Source of the DNA: Serilophus lunatus
Taxonomy: Eukaryota; Chordata; Aves; Passeriformes; Eurylaimidae
DNA: 64,000 nucleotides
Direction of reading: 5' to 3'
Assembly: GCA_013399895.1 (NCBI GenBank)
Contig: VXBA01004389.1
Span: 372,001-436,000, forward strand
The notes under the pieces were generated by a model. That model saw nothing but the letters and a program-made list of their open reading frames with translations, was not told the DNA's origin and ran no database searches. Positions within the stretch are counted from its first letter, which is position 1. The number at the start of each line of letters is the position of its first letter. Shown here in pieces: positions 14,815 to 26,700 of the stretch. Both the position numbers and the translations under genes were made by a program.

Positions 14815-14858
14815 CTTACATAAGGAAGAGAAGGAAGAAAATTAATTCCTTATGTAAG
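14815..14858. repeat. Perfect inverted repeat, 13-bp arms, 18-bp spacer
   Basis: The left arm CTTACATAAGGAA (14815-14827) and the right arm TTCCTTATGTAAG (14846-14858) are exact reverse complements. The spacer is purine-rich (GAGAAGGAAG type). As RNA from either strand this could fold into a 13-bp stem. Confidence 0.95.
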
Positions 14859-17516
14859 CAACAAGCACATTTCAAATATCAGGGTCCATATACATTTGCT
14901 AGAGCTAAAAAATAAATCCAGTTGTCAACCACAAGAAGGATCTTGGTAGCTTCTTCTACTTCATAGTAACACAGTGGAAATAAGCCCAAAAATATGCTTA
15001 CAGATTTCTCTTTTATTCACCCCATGCTTCACTCTGAAGTGACCCCAGGGTGTAGGAGGGAGACACATCAAATGCAGCTAAAGTCTTCCACCTTACACCT
15101 TACTCAAAACCCATCTTCAATTTTTGAAAGGGTTTTATTTTAACTCTCTGAACCATCACTGATTTGAACTTCAGGATAACCAGAAATAAATCAGATAAAT
15201 GATAAACTGTGAAAAAATAAATGTATAATGGAGAAAAATTCTGGAAGTGATTTCGCAGCGTAGTAAGTTTGCAAAGTTATTACAGCGGCCAAAAGAGCCC
15301 CAAAATGGTTTCATAGTGAGTCAGCTGTTCTAGCTGTAGTCTTCTTTACCTAATCCTGACTTCACCTAACTAGTCTAGAACTCTAAGTGTTAGTTTTTTG
15401 CCAGAGTACTATGCATAGTAGCTGTTTCAGCCTATTTAATAGTGGCTTTTCTCAAACCAAATACCACAAAGCAGCTCCAGCAAAGCCCAAGGCCAATTAG
15501 TTCAGTATAATAGTTTTACTTCATTCACTGAATCTGTAAGAGCTGGGGAATATAATGAGTAGAAAACTAAGCTGCAGACAAGCAGAAGAGAAAGGAAGAG
15601 CATATATTAGCACTCTTCTGAAAGATTGCGCCTTTCTGACACTTCTCTAAACAATATAGATCATTTTTATGTGCTATGCCCATGAGAATTGGAAGAGAGT
15701 CACAAATAAAAATAGATCTTCAGTACTAAGAAAGTACTTTATAACATAAGCTTGTCATTCACAACGATGTAGCCAACACAGTTTGAATATTTATGCATAT
15801 TGCTTTATTTTAAGGTTTTATTATGTCTTCCAATGATTTCCATGAAGATTGCAATCAAATTCCCTCTTGTGCCAAGTTATTTTTATTTATTGATTTTAAG
15901 TAAAATCAATACCAAATATTGTCTTCTAGAATATTATATTTGCTACTCCAAAGCAAGTGAACAAAAGGTAAAACAGATACTGTGCATCAGTGCATTAAGA
16001 AGCTCTTATATTGTTAAAATTACAGTGCTACTCCAAGTTTCAGTTACCATATATGAAACTGGAGAGATTACATTCAAGCAATAAGCAGGAAATGGAACGA
16101 GAAAAAAAAGGAACCCTGATCAATCTTACAGCATTTTGCAATAACATTTAATGGAACCTGCATTAATACCTGGTAATAAACGAGAGAGGAGCAGGAGAAT
16201 TAGGCAGGAGCACAATGCAGTACAGCCATTTGTGGTGACAGCAAGGTGCACACTGACCTGAGTGGTTAATCCCTGCCATGACACTGAACCTCCCTACTGC
16301 TCCCAAGGCTCAGGCAAGAGTCTCTGTCCAGCCCACCTTGGCACAGCACATGCTGCAGAAACACAGCTACTCACACACCTCGACAGAGCAACTCTAACAG
16401 CCAGAGAAGCAGAAATTTTACAGGTTGCCCTTAACTGGATCAAAGAGAGTGAAAATCTTGTTGTGACCCCTTTGCATTATTGCTACATTCACTGTCTGTC
16501 AAGTTAGCTTTCACTGGTTGTATCTGCAATAAACATAGACTCATGACTATCCTGTCCCAGCAAGTGATTTTTTTCATTCTATTCCAAAGCAGGGACTAAA
16601 TACAAACTAGTGTGAGAAACTAGGATATCAGAGAAACAGAACAGTTCTCAGAATACAAACAGCAGACCAAAACCATGACATAAATACACTTCTGTATATT
16701 CTTCAAAATTCATGATTAGAAGACACTGTGGTACATACAATCTTTATAACTGATGAAGCATTTAGAATGAGAAGACTCCTTCTAATTCTACTCATATCTG
16801 TAGATGAAAGCCTCTGCTTATCCAAGATGGCAGTTTTCAGCGTCTTGTTATGGATACACCTTTCACTGTCTACACTAAAGTGTGTTGCTGACTAAGCTTT
16901 GATTTCAAACTTATTTAATCTGCTTAAGTACCAGTGTGAACTTTGAATATATTGACTGGATTCAACTAACCCTTACATAGTCTCTTTTATCCACTGCCAA
17001 AAGCTGAGATGGAGGGCAAAAAAACCCACTTAGTACAACTTATTTGTTGGGTTTGTACCATTTAAGCTACTGAATCCTTTCTCTTGACTAACACAGTCAA
17101 GTTGAAAAGAGATGGAGATTCTCTTCTATGTCAATAGTAATAGTAGCAAAGGGCAGGAATTCATCAAAACAGAGCTCCAGAAAATGTATTCCACTATACA
17201 TTCCACATACACACTAGCTGGCAAAGCATTTTATCCCAAAAAATTAAAAGATCAAGTTAATTTTTTAACACAATATGACACTCCCAAAATAAAAGCTCCT
17301 CGGTGAATGGTGTTTTTCCTTTGGTATAGTAGAATATTCATCTTGCAAGGAAAACAAAGAAAAAATTTGTCATGTAAATGAACAAGAAACATGTCAGAAA
17401 TACAAATCTCTGAGAATCTATTAATTTACAGTGCGTTTTATATATTTCCCTCAGCTAACAATAATTATTTCCAAACTATTTTATATGAAGGATTAGTGTG
17501 CCATTTGCAAGAGGGT

Positions 17517-17565
17517 TCACAGAATCACAGAATTGTTTAGGTTGCAATAAGATTGAGTCCAGCCT
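17517..17565 (-). mobile_element. Short CR1 LINE 3' tail fragment
   Basis: The plus strand reads TCACAGAATCACAGAATTG, then TTTAGGTTGCAATAAGATTG and GTCCAGCC. This matches the antisense CR1 terminus, in which tandem ATTCTGTG-type octamers end the element. Only about 50 bases are recognisable. Confidence 0.8.
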
Positions 17566-17796
17566 TCATTTTAGCCTCAGTTTGGTGGTAACATCTAACA
17601 CCAAATAGATAAGCTTAATAAATTCTGTTAAGTCTGATATGAATAGGATTTCTGTGACTACCTATATCACCGTTTTAATTAAAGACATGACAACTAAAGA
17701 TCTAGTTTCACTAAAATCATACATTGACCATTCTTTTGGAGATGAAATAAGGATTTTTTTCCACAGTTTGACTGAATAACTAAATAAAATGTGTAA

Positions 17797-17821
17797 CATA
17801 TATATATATAAATATATATAT
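17797..17821. repeat. TA dinucleotide microsatellite
   Basis: An interrupted run of AT/TA units with one AA interruption near the middle. It lies about 230 bases from the short CR1 tail. Confidence 0.9.
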
Positions 17822-18768
17822 GTCCATCCACACTTTCATGAAGTATTTTCAGGTTAGAGTAATAAAGCGACAAGTACAACAGAGATGAAATTTGATAGGC
17901 CATTTGTGTAGTAAACTACATATTCATAGCTCTTTAATCAATGTCCTGAACCAATTACCACTCATTATTCTTGATGCCTTGTAAGAGGACACATGATCAT
18001 ATATCACTCCAAATGATCACAATATTTTATGCTAATTTCATATACTACCATACATATCATCTCAAGGTTAAAAAGAAAAAAACTCTTGAACATTTCTGAG
18101 AGGGATGTAGCTCACAAATTGACTTCCATTTCCATAATTTAAGTAAATGTAGACTGATAGATATGCTATCCACTATCCATTCAGAGCACTTTATCAGGTA
18201 TAAAAGAGTGGAAATGAGGACCAAATTTAGCTGCCAGCATTTGTCATTTACTGTACTCATTTTTTGCTCTGCATGTTATTTCAACTCATTTCTATACATG
18301 GGAAATTTTTGTACTTTTAGACTTTTTTGATAGACATTTCAGTGGCAAACACTTTATAGAAATTAGAATGAACTGGGCTACCTTTTGAGTTCATGACATT
18401 TAGTTGCACCTGGCAGGAATAAGACCATCAGCCCAGTTCACAGAATTACGATTCATCAGACGATATATCCAGTCTTGGTCATGTAACACCTCTGAGCTTT
18501 AAATGCAACCAGCAAAATTAGCAAAGGAGTTCTGGAATCAAGTATTTTCCAGTATGTTCCAGTCTCTACGTGTAGTCAAATCATAAGAAATTGTGTGTTC
18601 TGAATTCTCATTTTTTTGCTAGAACGTACTTAATATCATTATATCTGATTTTTCTATCAAGCCATCAAATATACGACAAGTAATAAGGAAAGTAGCTACT
18701 ACTAATTGTGACAAGAGCCAAAATAATGAAATAGGCAGAATATGGATTAAGTGAGGATTTTCTGAGAT

Positions 18769-18990
18769 CAAGAAATATATTTGAAAAGGAAACTTTCCCT
18801 CTTAGGGAAGGAGAGGAAACAACAAGAAAAACTAAATGAGTAATAGAGAGCATAATCATATCCAGGAGGGAATGGGATTAAGGAAGAGAAATTTAAAGTC
18901 ACATGAACATTAAACAAGGTAGAGGAAACAAGAGACAAGAAGAGAAAAGCTAGAGAAGTGGGAAAGGACAAAGAGAAGCAGTGGTGAGAT
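18769..18990. repeat. Purine-rich tract
   Basis: About 220 bases are strongly biased to A and G on the plus strand, for example GAAAAGGAAACT, GGGAAGGAGAGGAAAC, AGAGACAAGAAGAGAAAAG and GTGGGAAAGGAC. There is no clean repeat unit. The complementary pyrimidine strand is the transcribed-sense strand of DPP10 and yields the F/S/L-rich spurious frames at 18665-18971. Confidence 0.75.
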
Positions 18991-19159
18991 TTCCCGGTTA
19001 GCTTGGTATTAAAATCATATGGAAGTAATACAGGAAAGAGCAGGAATTTGGGAATGTTTCCTTGCAGAACATAACAACAAACTGCTAGGATAAATGCAAA
19101 TACCTGGAAGCTTCAGAATATTAAGAGTAAAGAATGACATATCATTGGCTATGACCATG

Positions 19160-19294
19160 AAATGAGTTCAGTTGGGCAGAGCATGGTGTTAACAACACCA
19201 AGGTCATGGGTTTGATCCCTATATGGGCCATTCACTTAAGATTTGGACTCAATGATCCTTGAGGGTCCCTTCCAACTTAGAATATTCTGTGATA
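19160..19294 (+). mobile_element. TguSINE1-like SINE (tRNA-Ile head, CR1 tail)
   Basis: The 5' part reads GTTCAGTTGGGCAGAGCATG, then GTGTTAACAACACCAAGGTC and GGGTTTGATCCCTATATGGG. These follow the tRNA-Ile(AAU) gene through the A-box, the anticodon region and the B-box (GGTTCGATCCC type, with one C-to-T change). After the CCA-like end comes GGACTCAATGATCCTTGAGG, then GTCCCTTCCAAC and AATATTCTGTGAT, a CR1 3' terminus, which lets such SINEs use CR1 reverse transcriptase. This composite is known as TguSINE1 from zebra finch. It has point changes throughout, and I did not see clear target-site duplications. The 5' edge is approximate. Confidence 0.88.
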
Positions 19295-19840
19295 TCAGTA
19301 GTAGGGAAGAGAGTGGGAGAGAAGAGCAATCTGTTCCTCACTATGACCCCAGCTGATTCTGTGTTTCTCCCCATTTATTTGCTTGCCACATTTTCAAATT
19401 CTAAATTCCCATTTCACTATAAGGTTGCAAAAAGTAGTGGAACACAAATATAAGCAAAACTACCCAAATAGACAGCCTTTCTCTGAATATTCAAAACAGT
19501 TAATGATGTTCTTCTTTTTTTGGAATACTATACAAATAGAACATAAATTGCAATGAGCTCATATTTAGATTTTTACTTTCCTAGCAGTGTTCACTGTATG
19601 ATGATTTTAATTTCATCTGAGATACTGAAAAAAGAAATTATAGCACTGTCAAAGCAGATGGTTGCTGTAATAAATATCACAGCTGAGAGTCACAGTGAAA
19701 TTCTGCTAATGAGAAATACTATTAATATACAATTTTACTTTCTCAACTTGATATCTGCCCTTTTGGGGAAGACTGATTTTTAAATGTCTCAAGTCTTGGA
19801 AACCAAACTTCAAATTTAATTGCTACATTTTTATTTTATA

Positions 19841-19841
19841 C

Positions 19842-19872
<31 letters not shown>

Positions 19873-19878
19873 CACACT
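19841..19878. repeat. Compound TA-CA microsatellite
   Basis: About twelve TA units (to 19865) run directly into about six CA units (to 19878). It lies about 550 bases after the SINE, is likely length-variable and has no visible function. Confidence 0.92.
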
Positions 19879-20972
19879 ATCTTAATTGTTTTTAAGCTTC
19901 CTGTGTGGAACTCTTACCAACCATCCAACCCAAATGCTCCTAATCTTTTAACAGAATAATTAAGCCTAATAATATATCATGAAATAGTTTTTCATGAATG
20001 CACTTAATTGAGCTATTTTAATATTTTTTAATAAAATATAGATATATTGCTAAGAGAGAACAACCTTCCTGTATAATTTTAAAAATAAAAAAATACAGTA
20101 GATAAATATATAATATATTCAAATTTAAAAACATCTTTGTAGGACTTAGAGGTATGTTGATTTCATGTCACAAGGGATCTCTGAACGAAAGCTATTGTAC
20201 AGAGGTTTTCTATGATCAGTCATATCTTTTTTTCACATCACTGAGATTGCAGAACCACAAGTACAGCATTATGGGATCACATGTGGGTTGAGACTGAGGC
20301 ACACAGGAAAAAAAGAACAACCACCTCAAAAATACGACAGATTTAAGTTCTCTAACATTGACAGAAAAGCCGCCTTTAACTTAGAAGGTACAAGATCAGC
20401 TTACAGAAAAATTTCAAAATAGCCACATACTCCCTTATTAAAAGAATAAGTGTCATTTCAATTAGCTAATTTAAATCTTACTACAGTCTATTTACACTAT
20501 TTCAGATAAATTCTTCAATCATTATGGCAACATGAGCCTTCTAGTCTAATTCCAGGTTAAGACAATACAACATTTTTCAAGAAAAGACTCTTTGACCAGC
20601 ATTCACAGACATGAGAAACATAAACCTCACAACAAAGGGTTGTGGCTTATACAGTAAATTAAACTATTCATGCAATCCACTACCTGAAAGAAGCCTCCAA
20701 AAAAAGGTTATATTAGTACCAATGATCTGCCCTTAACCCCTAGGACATTTTGATGAGCTAAAAGGATATTTAAGACCATGGCCTTTAAGATCTTCATTAT
20801 ACTGCTGTACTAGAACTTCCATTTTTCTCAGTGTTGTTGACTCAAGGAAACATCTGAGACAAAAATAAAGTAGCACTGGCATCATGTAATAGAGACACAT
20901 AAAGGTACCTCTGCCAGCTAAATATTCTATATCTTATGAGGAACTGAGATTCAAAGGGTCAAGGGAAACTAA

Positions 20973-21031
20973 AGGGTTGGACTCAACCCTTGTGGGTCCC
21001 TTCCAACTCTGGATATTCTGTAAGTCTGTGA
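20973..21031 (+). mobile_element. CR1 LINE 3' end fragment
   Basis: The plus strand reads GGGTTGGACTCAACCCTTGT, then GGGTCCCTTCCAACTC and GATATTCTGTAAGTCTGTG. This is the sense 3' terminus of a passerine-type CR1 with its octamer repeats. It could instead be the tail of a second SINE that lost its tRNA part, because no tRNA-like head is visible upstream. Confidence 0.85.
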
Positions 21032-23639
21032 AATAGCCTAATGCAGCTTGAAAAAACACAAGAACTACATGATACCAGTAAGGACTAGAGCTAATAGGTC
21101 CATTGCAGCTGCAAATTACACAAATGTATAAACAAAGAATTGAGGAGTATACCAGTTTATGGTGCTAATTGATACAGCATAAAAACAAGAACAGCACTTC
21201 CACATGCAAATCTCTCTCAGGTTAATCTAAACATAGGTATAGACTCTTTCTACTAATACTCCTCCAAGATAAGTTTAGAAAAAGGGATGATTTTTTGCAA
21301 GCATGAACTACACAAAGCTATAAATCCCCCATCAGAACTTCAATGGGAATTCAAGCTGCTGAGCAGAGTTTGTTAGATCTCAGTTTCAGACACAGCCATC
21401 CCCAGGGGAATGTACAGAGTCAAGGAATTATCATAGGAAAGACTGAAATTCAGATGCACAGAGCATCAATTATTTCTTTCCTCTATTCTGTGAGCCCAGT
21501 CAGCACAGGCAGTGAAGATCATGGAAGGATGCAAATGCCATGTTCATCTTCTAATCCCTCTTTGAACATAAATACCAAGAAGAGTCAATGTGAACAGGAG
21601 TGGTACCACTCCAAACCCAGCACCCTGTGAGAGAGAAGAAGCAGAAGAATCAACTTGCTCACATTCCCCTGTATGTGACTCCTCTTAGTCCTAAACTAAA
21701 TAGTCCTCTTCTTAGTCTTAAACATGTTAAACACAGCATATTCACATACATGTCAGCTGAAACAATGAAGGAAGGGTCATAAAAGAAACCATGGGCAGAT
21801 GAAGTTGACAGTGACAAGAACTTTAACAGATTCTTATCTCAGCATCAAAAAAAGCAGCTAGAAGTCACATTCAGAAAGCTTTCCACCGGAGGAAAATGCA
21901 GTTTTAAAATATCTTTGAGATAATGACACTGAAGATGGCAATTAGAGCCACTGTGAACTGACACTCCATCAGGGCCAAGCGAATTGTACTCAAAATGCTA
22001 CAGAAAATAACAATGACGGTAGTGAGCTGTCAGACATCTCTGTCACAAATGACCCTAAAGAGAGGGAACACCATGAGAAGCAAGATGACTAATGTTCACA
22101 AAGGTGTAAACAACCTACAGACCTAAAGGCCGACTCAAAGCACAGATGAGATGCTGAAAACAGTGACAAATCTATCTTCAGCAAGATCCTGCTGAAAATC
22201 CTAGCAGCACCCGTGCCTCATTCACTGTCCTCCCGGCTGATGCTGTCACACTACAGAGATGACTTTATTACATATGCTTGTTAAGTAGACAAGGGCTGCT
22301 ACAAAAGTCCATTTTAAAGACAATGGGAAAAGTTCTATTGACTTTAATGGCATTTCTCATCAAATCCAGAAGTGATAAGCATGTTAGAAGCCTGCTACAT
22401 AACACTTGCTACTTAAATATAATGATATTTCCTGCATAGTGAAAATGAAAGATTGTGGAAGAAAAGTAAATTCTTATGTGCTTGGACTGGTTTTCTGAAA
22501 TGTGACAAGCAGCTCTAGAGCTCCCACAGCACAGAACACCTTAGAGCTTCAAGATCTTTTTTTGTATACACGTTTGAGAAGAGCAGATATTCTCTATGGG
22601 ACAGTTTTTAAACATGTTTGCTCATGTTTTGGACCACTTACAATTGTTACAAGGTTATCCTTACCACAGGTACTGACACTTGAACTTGTCTTTGGAGTGA
22701 TTTTTTTCTCCAAAAGGGTGCCAGGATTTTAAAATTTCAGCCTCTTAAATTTTTTCTGCTTATAAGAACAAGTAAACAAAAAAGGTAACAGCTCCCCTAC
22801 CCCCTCCCCCAATAAATTTTACTGAATGCACAATACAAAAATTCTCTCCCTCATGACTAACATAATTTATTAAGAACATTACAGTTACACTCCTAGTTTG
22901 TGTGCTAAAATCTTCTGACAAGGAACTTGCAGTTTGGAATTAAAAAAAGATGCAAGTTGTAAAACCACTGCTGTGATTTTTTTTAAGTTACTATTTTTTT
23001 CCAACTTGTCTGATTTAAGAAAAATATAATTACTATTCAATGTGCATTGCTGATAGAGACAGAACTATGCTGAATAACTGAAAAGCTTATTTATTTTTTT
23101 TTTCTGCTCTCACATTTTGGAATAATTGGTTTCCAGACTTGGTCAGCCTGTTTGACTATTTAATCATAACAAAAGTGACTGTGAACCTTCAGTCAGAGCT
23201 AAAGTTTTCCTTTCATCTGATTTTCCTCACGTTTACAGCACAGAAACACTTCAAAACTTCTTCCAACCAAACACAACTACTAACAGTGAGAACTGTACCT
23301 GTTCATGTATCTGCAGAGGCAAAGGATGGGGTTTTAATATACACAACAGCATGGAAACAGTTGGAGATGAAAAATCTAAGTGAACATAAAGGAAAAGGAT
23401 GAATACAACTATTAAAATGGTTTAAGGAATATTTACATATTATTTGGCACTTTATGAAACTGAACATTTGGTTAGACATTTGACATTTATTTTTCTTCTT
23501 AGGGGGAAAAAAAAATAGAGATTTGGGAATCTTTATCTCAAGGGGAAATAGTGCTAACGTGATGATGATACTGTCTCACAGACTCAGCCAAGTTGAAAAG
23601 ATCTCAGGAAGAGACAACACAGAGGTCAACACAGAATCC

Positions 23640-23703
23640 AGACCAAGTAGCCCAGGGCTTGGTCCAACCAGGTCCTGAAAGTGCACAGCCTCTCTGAGCA
23701 AAG
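23640..23703 (-). mobile_element. CR1 LINE internal 3' UTR fragment
   Basis: The plus strand reads AGCCCAGGGCTTGGTCCAAC, then CAGGTCCTGAAA and CAGCCTCTCTGAGCAA. This corresponds to the antisense CR1 segment of the form GCCCAGGGCCTTGTCCAACC followed by CAACCTCTCTGGGCAAC. The typical intervening words are shortened by a deletion, and both ends are eroded. Confidence 0.7.
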
Positions 23704-26700
23704 TTTAATTATGTTTGAGTGCATTTCAAAAATGGAGTAAGATCTGCAGATAAATTTTGTGAGTTTTGATTTCAAGATAACGTCACTGACAGACTTCAGT
23801 CAAAAGCTGTATGACAATGAGGATAAGACTAGAGATGTATGAACCCTTTCAGTTTGTATATGCAACCAGAAACACACTAAGTTCTTTCTAGTTTGTAAAT
23901 CTAACTCATAACACTGCAGCCAAAGAAACATGTTAATTGCTACTGCTGTAAAATTCATGACCACTAACATTATATACTATTTTGGCTGCAAGACTAAAAT
24001 TCTGAATGTGTGATCAATTACTACTTTAAGATTAAGTGACCATTTGGGATTATATTCATCAATACTAATGGTATCTTATTTAAAAGTTTAATGGGAAAGC
24101 TATAATGCATATCACATTTCTCAGTAAGATACATTATTATTGAATTTCAGATAGAGGATGTTACGAAAAATGAAATAAAAGTAAAAAAAACCCCAATGTT
24201 TGAAATGGATTTTCTAGGTCTATTGAACACATGAACTGGACTGTAGGCATTTGTTTAGAGGGATATTCTTTAAGAAATTCAATCTTGTTTCTTTTCAGTC
24301 CGTATAGAAGGAGTATGTCTAAGTTAGATCCAAAACAAGCGATTATGCAACATTCAGATATCTACATTATATAAAACATACATGGCACTTTCAGTAGAAT
24401 GTTTTAACACAATGGGTCAGTCAGATCCATGAAATGATTTTGCTCCTCAGAAGTCATTTATTTAGGGTACTTGATATGAGCCAGCTTGTATTTGAGAAAT
24501 CAATAAGCGTAGCACTTGAACTAATAATGATTTATGCTCAGGGTAAAACCTGTCAAAACAGAGATGTGTAAAATATTCCTTTAGTCCATATTCTTTTGGT
24601 AGCGAGGAAGGGAATTATTATTTCTTGAGAGCATGAAACAAAGCTTTGTTAAAAACAGGTGGGTGTATCAGTTGACTCTAGTTGTTTGCAGTGAACTCTG
24701 GCAGATTTCAATCCAAGTTAAAGCTCTGTTCAGCTTCTTCAGACTCGAACAGCTAACAATACAGTCTACAGTTAGGACTCCTAACAGTCTTTGAGCTGTT
24801 ATTAATTGAGGCTGTCCTTAGTTGTTTTTGTTCTATAAAAATAATGCCTTTTTTTCCATTCAGCATTTCTGAGGAAGACTTATTCTTACATATATTTGAT
24901 AAAAATGTCATTAATACTCCATCTTCTTAAACCTCCAAACATTACAATACCACTGTGTAACTAGCTTTCAGTTGTACGCTATTTCTGATAACATCATTAG
25001 CACACACAAGTTAAGTGCAATTAAAAACTAAACAAACACCTTTTAAACACAGTCCTTTTTGGTCCATGGGCTGTGACAGACAAAATTCTTCACTCACAAA
25101 AGACATTTCAATGCACAAGAGAGGAAGAGAGAGTATGTCATAGGGTTGGAAGTTTCACAGCAGAAGCTAGAACTTATACTGTAAAAAATAGGTTATTCAT
25201 AGATAAATGGAACTGTTGACTAAAATAGTGTAATATTGCCTGTTTCTATAGCATTAGCAGAGTAGGATTCCAGTCCAATAATGCCATGGATTATTATGTG
25301 ATGTAGGAATACAGCCAGGCCAAAATCAGAGTTATGGTAGGACTGAGTTTCTAAACTGCTGGATCTCCAAAACTCAGCTAGACACCATTTAAAGTCCTCT
25401 TGAAATAACAGTATTCATAATTGATAGGAATGACAATACTATTGAAAAGAAATACTTTTTCTGTCAATAAACATTTTGCTTGAAAAGCTAAATGCCCTAG
25501 AATCCATTTTTACTGAACAATAGCAATGTACAATCTTCTTTTGTCAGTTCTGTCTTTGAACAAGAACTTGAAACATGAATTCTGATTTTTCAACTCTGGC
25601 AACACTAAACAAGGAAAATAGCTATCTTCTACCTAAGTAAGAATTATTTATTTTGTTTACTTATAAAAGTTGAGGTTGAATAGCAATCCTGTAAATATAA
25701 AATGAAACAGAAAAAACTCAGTAAATTACTTGAAAAGCAGTAAGACCTGGTCTCATGTGGTTTACTAAGAAGTGATCTACTTTTTTAACTGCTACACAAG
25801 GCTGAACTTGCATATATGAATAAACATAGGAAAAATAGGAAGTGGATACACATGGACAAGAATGTGACATGATAGCTGTCATTTTCAATTAAAAAAATTA
25901 ATTCCTTGCATATATGTGGAGCTATGCAAAATAAAGTCAAATATATACAAAAAGACAAGTAATATGCCAAGATAACCTACAGACCACCTCTCATGTTACT
26001 GTGTTTTAAGCTGCCCAGCTAAAACTTCAACTAAAAGAACAGCCCTTAAAAGGGGAAAATCTGAGCAGATCAATTTCATGAATTGCTCAATATATGACCT
26101 TTTAAACATCCAATCTTGTCATGCCTAAGAGAGGAATAAAATATATCACAGAAAATATTTGCAAGAAATAATTTCAAATTTTGGGGGCGGAACTCACTTG
26201 AAATTCTTTTTCCTTCCCCCTCCCCATGCCCTAAAGCTGATAAAAAATGATCTTTTGTCTTCTTGACAAGAGATAAAGATGAATAGGAAACTGATGTCTG
26301 GATCAGACTTTTATTTATGATCACATGAGTTCAGGAGTATGCACATGCATGTCTGCCTCCGGACTCATCTCAAAATGAACAAATGAAAGATTACCCTGAG
26401 GACCTACAGAAATACACATGAAATACGGGTTTATCTCAGGCAGCATGCCTTTTTCCTGGAGGAAGAAGTTGATAGTATAAATTTTCCATCAGATCTTTAC
26501 TTCACAGAGAGCACTACATAAAATATGGTTGGCCAGATCACTGTTGGTTTAAGAAGTCTTTTGTTATTCTCTTGTGTGAAATAATCCTATTGAGAAAATA
26601 TTGTTTCCATGATGACAGAAGTCATTTCATCTTTGCCATGTATGTTTCCAACCCTTATCTGGTACTCCACATAATGCTCTTCTAAGTCAGACTTTCATAA

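Noticed and set aside
19190..19235. Functional tRNA-Ile gene
   Set aside because: The tRNA-like part has altered arms and B-box and is fused to a CR1 tail, so it is the head of a SINE rather than a working tRNA gene.
25138..25165. TCATAGGGTTGGAAGTTTCA as a CR1 tail
   Set aside because: Only the short TCATAGGGTTGGAAG word fits; the following sequence does not continue into CR1.
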